A DNA stretch of 64,000 bases from AP-15 sp963795485 (GTDB lineage Bacteria > Pseudomonadota > Alphaproteobacteria > ATCC43930 > CGMCC-115725). Both the position numbers and the translations under genes were made by a program. The notes under the pieces were generated by a model. It had not been told where the DNA came from. It worked only from the letters and a program-made list of their open reading frames with translations, and made no database searches. This document shows positions 1-11,640 of the stretch, piece by piece. The stretch lies in contig CAWCIL010000008.1 of NCBI GenBank assembly GCA_963795485.1, positions 372,001-436,000 on the forward strand, in the 5' to 3' direction. Within the stretch, counting starts at the first letter, position 1, and the number at the start of each line of letters is the position of its first letter.

Positions 1-674
1 ACGTCGTTCATCAGCGCGTCGAGCGCGACGCGGTCGAAGGGCTCGGCCTCGGCGGCGGCGGCCACCGCGTCGTACCAAAAGCCGGCATGCGCGTAGAGAG
101 CGGCGCGGCGAGCCGGCGGCGCGGTGCGGACCGCGTTTTCGAGGGCGGGATCGGGCGCACCGAGCAGCAACGTGGCGCTGGCCACGAGGTCACGCGAGCG
201 CGCGTTGGGATCGAGGATCGCCGACACCGACCACGTATAGACGATGCCCGGCTCCAGCCGGACATGATAGTCGGCGACATCGAGGCGATAGACGCCAGCG
301 GCGCTCGGCGGCGGAATGTTCGCCTCGATCAACGGGACGGGCTGCATCGGCGCGCTGATCGTGAACTGGGTACGCCAGAGGACCGGCCCCGACACGAAGA
401 AATAAAGACTCGGGGTCGGGCTGGCGCTGAGCCCGGTCTGGTCGCTCGGTGCGAGCGGCTCGATCCTGGGCAGAGGGACCGCCGTTTTGTAAGTGCCGCG
501 GGAGGCTCCCCCGACCCGGCCGCCGGGTGCGCCGCGCGGCGGCGGCAAGTATGCGGGCGCTCCGGCCCCCTGCTGCGCGGCCGTGCCGGTTTGCGCCGCC
601 GCGGGCGCGACCCAGGCGAGAGCCGCTGCCAGCGCCATGCCAATGAGGCTGGCGAGGACCTTGATTCGTGCCAT
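1..674 (-). CDS. DUF928 family exported protein (C-terminus beyond window)
   Basis: The open frame runs from ATG 674 to the window edge (about 224 codons seen, no stop). Residues 1-27 form a signal peptide ending in an AAAQ-like cleavage site, followed by a Pro/Gly-rich linker. A beta-rich domain then shows the DUF928 pattern: YFFVSGPVLWRTQF, an LIEANIPPP segment, and YRLDVADYHVRLEPGIVYTWSVSAILDP. DUF928 has no known biochemical role; in cyanobacteria it usually sits beside TPS haemagglutinins, CHAT proteins and CHASE2 proteins, exactly the company seen here. It starts 8 nt after the CHAT gene stop with an AGGGAA ribosome site, so it is the fourth gene of that operon. The family call rests on pattern recognition, not a search. 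Confidence 0.75.
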   Translation of the reverse strand, partial: MARIKVLASLIGMALAAALAWVAPAAAQTGTAAQQGAGAPAYLPPPRGAPGGRVGGASRGTYKTAVPLPRIEPLAPSDQTGLSASPTPSLYFFVSGPVLWRTQFTISAPMQPVPLIEANIPPPSAAGVYRLDVADYHVRLEPGIVYTWSVSAILDPNARSRDLVASATLLLGAPDPALENAVRTAPPARRAALYAHAGFWYDAVAAAAEAEPFDRVALDALMND

Positions 675-682
675 TTCCCTGC

Positions 683-2972
683 CTACAGCCAGTTTCCGAT
701 CAGCAGGAAGGGCGCCCAATAGGCGGGGTGGGCAAAGCGCGGGTCGGCGGCGAGCGCCAATTGCGCCGTACGCAAGGCCTGCGCCTTCGACTGATGCCCT
801 GACCGCAGAGCCTTATAGAAATCGGCGACCAATTCGCCCGATGCCACGTCATTGATGTACCACAGTGTTGCAAGCGCGCTTCGCGCCCCCGCCTTGAGCG
901 CCACGCCGGCGAGGCCCAACGCGGCGCGGTCGTCGCCGCTGGCAGTCTCGCAGGCGCTCAGAATCGGCAGCTCGAGCGGGTTTTCGCGCGGCGGACCGTA
1001 TTTGATGTCGTTTTCCAGCGCGTCCATCGACAATTTGCCGTCGAAGGCGAGCACGAAGGTCCGGCTCGGGTCGTCGCCGAACTGGCCATGCGAAGCGATG
1101 TGCACGATGTCGTACCGCCCGCTCTTCAGGTCGGTCGCAAACTGCGAACGGGTAAAGTCATTGTTGAGCAGGACGTCGCCGCCCTCGATGGCATGCACCG
1201 CGGCGACCTCGTGCGGAACGTTCGGCAACGGGACATAGCCGTCGAACGCTGTGCGAGATGCCGAGAACCAGCGCCGTGCCGGAAGCGGCGGCGAGCGGTT
1301 CCGGCGCGACCAGCTTGAGGCTGGGAGCGATCGCGGTCGCGTATCGGGCGACGAGGAAATGGGTCCCGTCGTTGAGTGCCGCGAACGGGACGACCCGCAA
1401 TACTTCGTCGGGGACGACGACCAGGGTGTCGACGCGATTGGCCGCCAGGTCGGGCTCGATCGGCCGAATGATCTGGTCGTAGAGCTGCCGGGCCGGAACC
1501 AGGTATTCATTGGTCGTCCGCTTCTCCAAGAGCGCGCGGAAATGCCCGACCTCCTGGCGCAATTGGGCTTCGGGGACGGCGATCGTGAATTGCCGCTCGG
1601 TCCCGCCGATGTCAACCAGCATCTCCAGCCGGTCGGGCAGCGAAATCGGGTAGAGGACGGCGGTGCCCGGCGCGATGCTTTCGATCGAGCGCTGCTTCGC
1701 CTCGAAGCTGGCGACGCAGGTGTCGCGAAAATAGTCCTGGAGCTCGGTCTCCTTCAGCTCTTCGATCGTGTCGCGCGCCTCCCGGATCAGCGCCGGACTT
1801 TCGGCCGGGTTCGTCCTGGAGCGGCGCAGCAAGAGGTCGGTGAATTCGAGGTAGAGCGGACCGAAGGTGGTCCGATAGGACGAGCGCCCGTCGCGATACT
1901 CGACCGGGATGTCCTGGCGCACCGATTGCAGCTCGGCAACGGCCCGGCGATAGCTCACCAGCGCCAGATCGTTCTGGCCGCGCCGGTGGGCGAGGCGCCC
2001 TCGCTGCCAGTCCCAGCGATACGACAAGTCCGGCGCCGAGGCTTGCTGCGCCTCCAATGCGGCCCGCTCGGTCAAGGTCGAGGCGTCGTCGAGTCGGCCC
2101 GCGCGCTCGTAGAGATGGCCGAGGCTGCCGTCGGCGAGCGAGGAAATCTTCAGGTTGTGGAGGGTCTCGCCGGTCGCTGCCGCGGCGTGGAAGGCGCGTT
2201 CGGCGACCGCCTGGGCGTCGGCGGGAATTTCGCCCTTGGGCTCGAACACCGCCGATCCGGCGGAAACCAAAGCCAGTCCGTTGGCATACGACGGCGGCAG
2301 GCCGGCGAGCGCCGCCACCGCACGCGTCAAGAGCGCGGTCGCGCGCGCCCAGTCGTTGCCGCGCAGAGCCAAGCGCGCGGCGTTGGTCTCGGCGGTGGCG
2401 GCGAGCGCCGCGTCGCCGACGGTTTGGGCGTTGCTGATCGCCTGCGCATAGGCGCCCGCCGCTTCGCTCGGCCGGCTGGTCGAGGCGTAGAGGTTGCCGA
2501 GATCGTTTTCGCTCGCGGCGAGGGTGGTCCCATCGTGCAAGCGGGTGGCGAGGTCGCGGCTGCGTTCGAGCAGCGGTTCGGCGACCGCGGTGCGACGCGA
2601 CATGAAGGCGAGATTGCCCAATGCCCCGCTGGCGGCCGCGATCAGCGCCTGGTCATGGCTCTGCTCGGCTTTGGCCAGCGCTTCTTGCAGGTCGCTGCTC
2701 GCGTCGCGGTAATAGCCCTCGACCCGGTAGGCCTCGCCGCGCCGGGCGAGCGCCTGCGCCTCGAGATCGGTGTCGCCGCTCAGGCGGCACAGACGGATCG
2801 CGTCCGACCAGTGCCGCGTCGCCGCGACGATGTCGCCGGCCCGGTAGGCCGCCGTCCCTCGGCCGAGATAATCGAGCGCCGCACTGCGCTCGCTCGGAAC
2901 CTGCGCCGCGGCCGGACCGATCGCGAAGAGCGACACCGCGAACAGCCCGGCCCATAAGAGAATGCCCTTCAT
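683..2972 (-). CDS. TPR-CHAT caspase-like protein, exported (one frameshift)
   Basis: About 763 codons. The chosen start is ATG 2972, which overlaps the upstream cyclase stop (ATGA) and begins a clear signal peptide (MKGILLWAGLFAVSLFAIG, cleavage after PAAAQ). Residues about 30-370 are tetratricopeptide-like helical repeats. The last 300 residues are a CHAT domain (clan CD, caspase-like peptidase fold). Both catalytic positions are visible: His in the HIASHG block and Cys in LSACETASG. A frameshift near 1245-1255 separates the TPR part from the CHAT C-terminus; reading across it restores a normal CHAT sequence (FDGYVPLPNVPHEV). CHAT proteins next to TPS exoproteins are common in cyanobacteria, but their substrate is generally unknown. 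A periplasmic location is inferred from the signal peptide. Proteolysis of the neighbouring exoprotein is only a hypothesis. Confidence 0.8.
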
Positions 2973-5052
2973 TTCTCGGTCATCACGATCTCCGCTCCCG
3001 CTTCTCCAGCAGCGAAACGCTGGCAATGGAACGAGATACAGGGGTCATCGGAGTAGTCGCGGTGCAATTCGGCGAACATTTCAGCTGCCTCCGGCAGCCC
3101 CGCCTTCAAGGCGCGAAAAGCGGCGTCGTAGCGGTCCAGCCGGTCGCTCGCCTGATCCGTTGCCCCGAGCGGCTCGAATACTTCGGTCCCTCCGTGGCGG
3201 CCCTTGACCACGAAGGTCCCAACCGGGCGAAACCGGTGTCGCTTCGACCGGCCGACAGTTTCTCCGGAAACGCAGATTCGAGAGCCGATCGTCTTGTTAA
3301 GTCCTTCCAGTCTCGAGCCGGTATTCAACATATCGCCAAGGGCAGAATATTTGAGGCGCGACCGGGTGCCAACATTGCCGACAATGGCTTCGCCGCTATG
3401 AACGCCGATGCGGGTGTGGCCAAAATCGACGCCGCGGGCCTTCTGCTCGGCGCTGAAGCGGGAAGCGAACTTTTCGACGGCCAATGCCGCGCTGACCGCC
3501 CGGTCGGCGTGGTCGGGCTGCGCGAGCGGCGCGTTGAAAAATGCGAGCACCGCGTCGCCAATGAACTCATTCACCATCCCGCCCTGCTCAAAGATCGCCC
3601 CGCACACCCCGTCGAAATAATCGATGCACAAAGTGGCAAGAAATTCCGGAGGGATGCTTTCGGAAAGCGTGGTAAATCCGGCGACGTCGGTAAACAGAAC
3701 CGTGAGCTCTCGTCGCTCGCCGCCGAGCTTCGGCAATGTATCCAATTCCAGCATCTCGGCGATGACGGCGGGCGGAAGATAATGCTCGAAGCTCTTGCGC
3801 AATAGGGCGCGGCTGCGGTTGCTGGCGGCGTGCATGATCCGGTTGGTCAACCCGACCGAGCCGACCCAGGCGATCGCGGCGGGGAGCGAGGGCAGCAGCA
3901 CCGCCGCGCCAAATGCTCCGTCGACAATGCCGCCCAAAGCCAGCAACCCGCCGGCGGTGCCGAACGCCGCCGGGAGCGAGGCGCCGACCAGCATGCCGAG
4001 CACCGCGCCGGCCATCGCCCAGGCCCAGATCCATAGATCCTCGATCCCCCGCGGCAGCAAGGTCAGGATGGGGGCGCCGTGGGCTTCGCGGATCAGCTGG
4101 TCTGCGACATGGGCGTGAAGGACCACGCCGTAGATCGGGGCGGCATCGTGGAAGCCGCTGTTGAACGGCGTGGAAAAGGAGTCGTTGACGCTGACCGAGG
4201 TAATCCCAACGATGATCGCCCGCCCGCGAACGACGGCTGCGGCATCATCGTGGTGCACGACGTCGCCGATGCTCCTGAACGGGAAGGGGTTGCGTCCGCC
4301 GCGATAGTCGAGCGGGATCTGGTATCCGCGACTGTCGAGCTTGACGTAGGGGCCGCGCGTGTCGTCGAGCGGTGCGATCAGCGCCTTGCCGAGCCGCAAG
4401 TCGCCGTCCGGCCCTGGCCCCAGCCTGATCCCGTCGCCGGCGAGATACCCCAGCGCCAGAGCCATCCCTATTGCCGGATAATTGTTGACGCCATCATCGG
4501 CGAACAGCAGTCCGCGGCGGACGATATTTCCCGAAATCGGGGATCGTGTCGGCGAGCACCGCTTGCGGCGTGCCGCGCAATGTGGCGGGCGGGGGCACGC
4601 CTGGACTGTCGGCGCCCTTGAGCTTGAACGCCCAATCGATGTTCTTGTACTTGGCAAGAACCGCCGCGAGACGCTCGGTGCCGGGCGGCTCCGGATGATC
4701 GCGATAGAGGTCGACGCCGATCACCCGCGGCTTCCAGCTCTCGATGCGCTCCAACAGCGTCGCGAGGTCGCCGTCGCGCAGCGGCCAGTCGTAATGTTCG
4801 ACGTCGGCTTCGGTCCCTCCGATCACGACGACGCGGTTGCTCGGCTGATGCCCCGCCCAGGCGACGACCAACGCATCGTAGATCTGCAGCTCCAGCGGCT
4901 GCAGGAAGCCGTAGCCGCGGACCAGGATGACGATCGCGGCCACGATGTTGGCCGCCGATCAGCGCCCTCAGCGTAGCGCTGCGCAGCAGCCGCAACAGGC
5001 GGCCGCGTGCCGGGCGGACCCGGCTCGACGCCGCGCCCGCGGTGCTGCTCAT
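2969..5052 (-). CDS. CHASE2 sensor with class III adenylate cyclase domain (two frameshifts)
   Basis: About 695 codons from ATG 5052, which overlaps the stop of the upstream exoprotein gene (ATGA). An N-terminal anchor helix is followed by a CHASE2 extracytoplasmic sensor (LQIYDALVVAW, VVVIGGTEADV, WPLRDGDLATLLERI, VIGVDLYRDHP). Three membrane helices follow (about residues 355-430), then a cytoplasmic class III cyclase domain. Visible catalytic features are the metal-binding FTDVAGFT, GDAVLAFF, HSGEAIVGNVG, and LGDMLNTGSRLE, which carries the Asp typical of adenylate cyclases and the transition-state Asn and Arg. Frames break near 4960 and 4530; the joined protein is normal. It probably makes cAMP in response to a periplasmic cue. 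The 4-nt overlaps on both sides indicate translational coupling with the exoprotein and CHAT genes. Confidence 0.85.
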
Positions 5053-8000
5053 CGCCCGCCGCAGAGCATCGTCAGGTGGAGGGTGGTGTGAGCGGCGTGC
5101 AGCGCGCCCTCGGCCGCGGTCGGCGGCGTGCTCGGGTCGGCGGCGGCGCGCGGACCGAAATGGAGGTCCCGGCCGGCGATGTAGAGCGCCGGAAGCGTGG
5201 CGTCCGGGTCCTGCGGCAGACCGCCCCGCCCGGCCTCGACCAGGCTCGATTGCGGCCGGCTGCTGCGCGCCGCGCAGCTGTTGCGGGTCAGCGCGACGGC
5301 GCTGCGCAGCTGGCTCGACAGCACCACCAGGGTGCCGTTCAGATCGACGAGCGGCCCATTGATCGCCACCGTCCCGGAAATGCCGAGCTGCGAGCTGGCC
5401 GAGACGATGCTCTGGGCCGAGGCGATGTACGCCCCGGCGTCGATCGTGATGTTGCCGCCGTGGCCCTCGATCGCCTGGGCGATGATGTCGCTGCGGTCGA
5501 GGACCGCGATCTGCGGGTCGATCGTGATGTTGCCGCCGTTGCCGGTCTCGCCTTTGACCGAGGTGGTGATCTGGCTGTTGACGAGATAAAGGAAATCGCC
5601 GACCGCGAGCGTGATGTTGCCGCCGTTGGCCGTTGATGTGCGGGCCTCGGTCGAGATGCCGGCGCCGTTGCTGGTCAGCAGCCGACCGGCCGAGACGGTA
5701 ACCGACCCGGCGTCGCCGCTGCCGGTCGACTGCGCGGTGATCTGCGGTCCCGGACCCGTCAGGACGACATCGCCGGGCACGGTCACGTCGACATCGCCGC
5801 CCTTGCCGGGGCCGGCGGTCGAGCTGGCGATCTGCGCCCCGCCCTCGATCAGGAGGCTGCCCGCGGCGACCGTCACGTCGCCGCCCGCCCCCGATTGCGG
5901 GCCGGTCGCCGAGGCCGCGATCCCGGTATCGGGGACGCCCATGCCGTCGAGCACCAGCGCCCCCGGCGTCGAGACCGTGACCGATCCGCCGGCGCCGGTT
6001 CCGGCGGTGGTGCTGTCGATCTCGGCCCCGGTTCCGATGGTGATCTCCGACGCCGTCACGATGACGGACCCAGCGTTGCCGCTCGCTATTGAGCTCGCCG
6101 AGGCGGTGATTCCGGTGCCCGGATCGCTCAACGTCAGCGGCCCTTGCGCCGCCACCTGCACGCTGCCGCCGTCGCCCGGCCCAGCGGTGCTCGAACTCAC
6201 CTCGGCGCCACCCGAAACGGCGATCATCCCGCCCGCCGTCAGTATCACCGTCCCCGCCCGACCGGTCGAGCCGCCTGGGTTGGAGGAGGGCGCCCCAATC
6301 CCCGTCCCGCTACCTAAAACCGTCGTGACATCATTTATGTTGGCCTGCATCACCGGCCCCGGTGGGGCAAGCAGAGGGGAATCTCTTCACCGGACGGCCC
6401 CAGGGCGGCGGCGGAAATCCGACTTGGCGTGCCATCCTGCGCCGTGCCGGCGAGTGTCACATCGCCGGCAACCGTTACATTGACATCGCCGCCATTGCCG
6501 GGGCCGGCGGTCGAGCTCGAGATCTGCGCACCGTTTTCGACGGTCAGGCCGCCGGCCGCTACGGCGAGCGAGCCGGCGGACCCGGATTGCGCGCCGGTCG
6601 CCGAAGCGATGATCCCGGTGCTCGCGTCGCCCATGCCGTCGAGCACCAAGGCGCCCGGCGTCGTTACCGCGACAGAACCGCCGGCGCCGGTCCCCGCGGT
6701 GGAGCTGGCGATCTGGGCCCCCGATGAAACCGTGATCAAACCGCCGCCGCTCAGGCTTACGGTGCCGGCGTTGCCGCTCGACCCGTCCAATGCCGAAGCG
6801 GCGACCCCGCTAACCTGCCCCGCCGCTCCGATCCCCGTGAGCGTGATTGCACCCGCTGTCGTCACTGCGACATCGCCGCCATTTCCGGAACCGGAAGTAG
6901 TGCTGGAAATGAGGCCGCCATTGGTGAGCGACAGCGGTCCATTCACCGCGACCGAGACATCGCCGCCATTGCCGGAGGCGAAGGTGGCGCTCGTAACAAT
7001 CCCATCGCTTGTGATCGACAGCGGTCCGTTCACGGTGAGCGAAACATCCCCGCCGTTGCCAGAAGCAAAGGTCGCGCTCGCCACAAAGCCCTCGTCGGCG
7101 ATCGTGAGCGCACCGGCGGTGAGGCTCACCGAGCCGGCATTGCCGGTGCTGCCCGCGTCGGCATTGGCGTCGAGGCCGCCGCCATCGAGCGTCGCCGACC
7201 CGACGACATCGACCGATACGTCGCCGCCGCGGCCGGAACCGAAGGTATAGGCGCTGATGAGGCCCCCATCGGTGATCGAGAGAGTTCCCGGCTGTGATGG
7301 TTACGGTGCCGGCATTCCCGCTGCTTCCTGTCAACGTACCGGCTGAAATGCCCGAGCCCAGCCCCGATCCGACTATCGTCAACAGGCCCGGGACCGACAC
7401 CGAAATTGTGCCGCCGTTTCCCAACCCGGCGGTAGCGGTCGAGATGATGCCGCCGCCGCTCAGCGACAGGGATCCGGCATCGACCGTTACGTCGCCGGCG
7501 TTTCCACTGCTGTCGGTATTGGCCGTGATGCTGGACGATCCGCCGATCGACAGTGCGCCGGCCGCGTCGACCAGGACGCCGCCCCCTGCCCCCGAGCCAA
7601 AGGTTGCAGAGGTGATCTCGGCCCGTCTGGTCAGCGCGATCTGCGGCGCGGTCACCACGACCGACCCGGCATGACCGATCGAACCTTGGATGGTTTCCGT
7701 TCCAATGCGCGACCCGGTTCCATCGATTGATAGGAGGCCATTGACGGCAACGGTCACGCTGCCGGCGCTTCCTTTGCTCGCCGGGAAGTCGTCGTCCGGC
7801 CGGAGCGCGCTCGAAATCGCCCCGCCATTGACGACCGAGAGCGCACCGGCCGCGACGGTCACGTTGCCGGCATTCCCTGTGCTCCCCGCGTAGGAGTTCG
7901 CGGCAATGCCGGTCGGCAGCAAATCGGGATCGGTCCCTGCCCCGTCGATCGTCAGCTGACCGTCAACCGTGACGAAGACGCTGCCGCCGTTTCCGGTTGC

Positions 8001-10434
8001 GGGCCCGAGCCCGGGGACTTCGGCTGTACTGCTCGAAATCAGACCGATATGAGCAATTGACAATGTGCCGGCGGTGACGGTGACGGTGCCGGCGTCGTTG
8101 GTGCCCTCGCTCGTAGCGGTGATCCCGGTCAGCGCAGTCGGATTGCTCCCAGCGCCGTCGATCGTCAGCTCACCCTCAACTATGACGGCGACCCGTCCGC
8201 CCTTTCCAGATGCGAGTGTGGCACTCGCGATTTCGCCATTACTGGCGATGGACAAGGCTCCCGCAGCGACAGTCACCTCACCGCCGTCAGCGGCTACGAA
8301 GGTACTGCTCGAAATATCGCCGTAATTTATGAGCTTAATGCTGCTCGCCTTGACGCTGACGGTGCCCGCTTGTCCGGTACTGCCCGGATCGGCGTCGGAT
8401 GTGATCCCCGTGACGAAGCTGGGATCGCCTCCAGCCCCATCGATCGTCAGCTCGCCGGCAACGTTGACTGACACGCTGCCGCCGTCGCCGCCCGACGTGT
8501 TGCTCGCAATCAGACCATTGCTGAGAAGATTAATCCCGCCTGCGCTAACGCTGACGGCACCCGCGTTTCCGGTACCCTGGGAACCTGCCGAGATGCCGGT
8601 TGGGAATTGTGGGGTTCCACCTGGACCATTGACCGACAGCGCCCCCGCCACGTCGACCGACACGCTACCGCTGGCTCCGGCCCCGAAAGTGACGCTCTGG
8701 ATCAAACCATAGCTGCGGATCGTCAAGGCCCCGGCAGTGACCGCGACATCACCCGCATAGCCGCTTCCGCCCTCGAACTGCTGGGAGCCGATGCCGTCCA
8801 GATAGGAGGGACTGGCACCGACCGACATGTCGATCGCAATCGACCCAGCGCTGACGGACACTTTTCCGGCGTATCCCGCATCATATGCAAGAGTTCCGAG
8901 CGATGCGCCCGAATCGACGGTAAGAGCGCCGCCGACCGACACCGCGACCGCGCCCCCGGTGCCGGCGCCGAAACTCTGTGCAAGCACGCTCGTCCCGTTC
9001 TGCACTGCGAGCTGCCCGGCGACAATCGTGATCGATCCGCCGACGCCAGCCCCCGAGGTGTTCGAAAGAATCCCTTTTTGCGAGAAATACCCTGTTGTTT
9101 GATCCACCGGTGCGGAAACATCGACAAGCACCGAGCCCGCCGAGACTGCGATCGGGCCGCCAGCGCCATTCCCTTGGGCTGAGCTGATCACTGCAGCTCC
9201 ACTGGCGAGTGCAAGTTGCCCGGTGGCCGTGATTGCGATCGCGCCGCCCGCGCCCGTCCCCAAGGTGAAGCTGGTTAGTGCGGCCCCGTTGGCCAAGCTG
9301 ATCTGCCCAGCGGCCACCGAAAGCTGTCCCGAATCACCCGCGGCCACGCTGCCGACCGCCACAGTGCTGTTGTCGACCGATATACCGCTGGCCGGAGATG
9401 TCCGGATTACGATGTCACCGCCGGTGCCGCCCGCTTCCGCGATGGCGTGGACATTGGCTGAATTGCGCAGAGTCGTCTGGCTGTCGCCGTGCAGCTCGAT
9501 TTGGCCGCCCGGGACCCGAACCGTAATTGTCGGCGTTGATTTGGCTGGCGTCGATCGTCAACGCTCCGGAGCGGATGAACACGCTGCCGCCGCCGGCGGG
9601 GTTGCTCTTGTTGCTGACGTCGAGTGTCGAGCCGCCGGCGATGCCGACCGGACCGAAGCTGGTCACCGTCAAGGCCGCGGTGTTGCGCGGGTCGACCGGC
9701 ACCTCGCCCGCTCCGGCGACGCTCGCCACATGGATCGTGCCGCCGGGGGCGGTGAGCCTGCCGCCCTTGATCGCGACCGGTCCGCCGACCAGCCCGAGGG
9801 TCCCCGGCACCGGCCCGAGGGCGCTGCCGTTGACCGTGATCGCTGCTGGCCTCGCGGTCAGAAAGCCGAACGCTGCAGGGGCCGCCGCGCTCAGGGTGCC
9901 GTTGGCGCTGGTCACTTGGAAGCGTTTGCCGTCAGCCAATTTGAGATAGTCGGCAGTCGAGGCGTGAAAGCTGCCCAGGACGCTGACCGTGGCGTGCGGG
10001 CCAAAGACGATGCCGCTCGGGTTGATCAGAGTAGAGATTGGCCCCGGCGATGGTGGATTGGATCTTGCCGTCGATCGACGAAACGCTGCCGCCGGTCACC
10101 CCGCCGATCACGTTGCTGACGGTATTTGGCCCGCTGAACGCGGCCGTCTGGCCGGTCGACAAGCCGAACTTGCCCGAAGCTTTGAAAGAGGTTGCCGCCG
10201 ACCTGCTTGCCGAGGTTCGCGCCGATCGCATAAACGCCGTTGGTCGGCACCAGTGTCTGCGCCGGTGAGAAGCGCCCATCGATCGTAATGCTGGTAGCTC
10301 CCGCGGCCATCGCCTCCCGCGGTGCTGCCGCCGCAAGCAAGCCGGCCGTGGCGACGGCTAAAGAAATTTTGACTCGCGAGAGCCACAGCAGAAAGTCCCC
10401 GCCCCAAACCCGACCGTTCGACTATGCGGGACAC
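5049..10434 (-). CDS. TPS-type filamentous haemagglutinin-like exoprotein (several frameshifts)
   Basis: About 1,795 codons. A signal peptide (KISLAVATAGLLAAAAPREAMAAG) precedes a haemagglutination-activity/TPS domain with ITIDGRFSPAQTLVPTNG, NVIGGVTGG and the hallmark LINPSGIVFG. The rest is a Gly/Ala/Ser/Thr-rich beta-helix built of about 55-60-residue repeats (SGNGGDVSVTVNG, GTGGAV, LTIDGAG.). The end has the RGGLP segment typical of cyanobacterial-type members and stops at 5049. Such proteins cross the outer membrane through a TpsB/FhaC partner, which is not in the window. Frames break near 10190, 10032, 9530, 7285 and 6357; reading through restores continuous repeats. The true start is uncertain: 10434 is a GTG in the frame upstream of the signal peptide, and the signal-peptide frame itself has only CTG codons after its last stop. 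Confidence 0.85.
6880..7110 (-). repeat. Near-identical tandem repeat units inside the exoprotein gene
   Basis: About 80-nt units encoding GPLS(L/I)T..G.(I/V).S(A/T)TFASGNGGDVS(V/L) recur with few changes, alternating the same GNGGDV and NGPLS phrases. These are the most conserved of the many beta-helix coils in the gene and are good substrates for recombination or assembly collapse. They are coding repeats, not CRISPR: there are no unique spacers. Confidence 0.7.
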
Positions 10435-10634
10435 GATTGAGCGTGTCCAGGACCAGCAGGCATCTGCGGCCGCGGTCTTCCGATCGGGCCGTCGGCGATC
10501 AGCGACTGCGCCGCTGGGAGGTGCCCAGAAGAAGGCCTATCTGGATGGCCGCGCCGAAGTTCGAGGCCCCTCGCCGCGAGCCGGCAGCAGGATGTCGGAG
10601 GCTGCGCTGCGCGCGGCAACCGGCTCGCCAGGGG

Positions 10635-11529
10635 TTATGGCCGCGAAATCGGCGCGCTGCGGCGCCGGCGGATGACGCCAAGGGCAATGAGGCCGGCGCC
10701 AAGCAGAGAGAGCGAGGCCGGTTCCGGCGTCGGGTGGATTATCGTGGAGCCGGTGATTGTAAGATCATCGCCACCGTAGACGGCCCCGTCGATAATGGAA
10801 TTATCGACAGTGATGTCCGGCTCGTTGATATCCAAGTAGAGTCCCGCTGTCGGCGTCTGCCCGTTGTCGATCGTCAACGCGCCGCCGGAACCGAAGTTGA
10901 ACAGGACCTCGTCGGGGGTGAGCCCTCCGGTGAGGACGATGCTGCCGTCGAAGGCGATCGCAGCGGACTCGATATCCGGGATGTTGACGACCACATTTTC
11001 GCTGCCGTCGCCGTTGATCGTAAAAGTGGTCCCGGCGATAAAGCTCGGATCGATCGTCGCGGTGAATATTTCGTTGCCGGTACCGTCCGGGATGCCGCTC
11101 GAAGCAGAGACCGTTCCGCTGGCGGCGAGAACCAGAGCCGTCCCGGCCTCGGCGCTAAAAGTCGAGGATGCGGTGGTCAGTGTATTTACGTCCGTCGTGA
11201 CATTTCCGGCCCCATAGGTCGGGCCGCCGGCGACTACTACGTCGCTGTCGTCAAGGTTGAACTGCCCGGTATTCCCCGCGGCGAACTCGACCGTGCCGGT
11301 GACGGTGCCGACGCCAGAGTGCGTTAAACCCGCCGGAATTGGCGACCTCGACGTTGCCGATGATTGTCGAGTCCTGGAAAACCACATTGCCGCATGGGCA
11401 CACCACGGCAGCAGGCGGAGGCTTGAGCTTGCCGGCTTGTGCCTGCGGGACCGCCAACCCGATCGCGGCCGCGATGGCAACGGCGTTGAGCCAGAACGGC
11501 GCAGTGAAAAATTTTCCCGATTGTGTCAT
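10635..11529 (-). CDS. PEP-CTERM surface protein, possibly choice-of-anchor-A type (one frameshift)
   Basis: About 298 codons from ATG 11529, preceded by a strong AAGGGGG ribosome site. The signal peptide (residues 1-32) ends at PQAQA. The body is Gly/Thr/Asp-rich and beta-predicted (DSTIIGNVEVANSGGFN, FTINGDGSENVVVNI, LTPDEVLFNFGSGGALTI), reminiscent of choice-of-anchor-A domains; that part is tentative. The C-terminus is a textbook PEP-CTERM signal: PTPEPASLSLLGAGLIALG followed by Arg residues. In such proteins an exosortase cleaves near PEP and the hydrophobic helix is removed. A frameshift near 11320 divides the N-terminal quarter from the rest. A sigma-54 promoter candidate and three repeated boxes lie upstream. 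The exoprotein gene follows about 200 nt downstream in the same direction. Confidence 0.85.
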
Positions 11530-11570
11530 CTGTTACCCCCTTCGTTCGCTGTCGCCACCTATCGAGGAGC

Positions 11571-11586
11571 TGCAATTATCGCGCCA
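11571..11586 (-). promoter_or_regulatory. Candidate sigma-54 (RpoN) promoter of the PEP-CTERM gene
   Basis: The minus strand reads TGGCGCGATAATTGCA, against the sigma-54 consensus TGGCACG-N4-TTGCA: one mismatch, with the obligatory GG-N10-GC spacing. Transcription would start near 11560, leaving a leader of about 30 nt before ATG 11529. PEP-CTERM genes in XrtA-type systems are known to be driven by RpoN with the activator PrsR, and a prsK-prsR pair is encoded at 55.7-59.1 kb. Confidence 0.65.
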
Positions 11587-11640
11587 TCTCAAAGATGTGA
11601 ATGGCTTGGCGGCGATCGCCGCGGCGTAGGCCGACCGAGT

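Noticed and set aside
1251..2957. A 568-codon open frame on the plus strand across the CHAT gene
   Set aside because: It is antisense to a well-supported gene with signal peptide, TPRs and catalytic motifs; long antisense frames are expected at this G/C content and its composition is Arg/Gly-rich nonsense.
6880..9300. Possible CRISPR-like array
   Set aside because: The repeats are in-frame beta-helix coils of the exoprotein, degenerate and without unique spacers of constant length.
5049..10434. Programmed frameshifting in the exoprotein gene
   Set aside because: Breaks occur at unrelated sequences without slippery heptamers or pseudoknots, and equally in housekeeping genes, so sequencing error is the better explanation.
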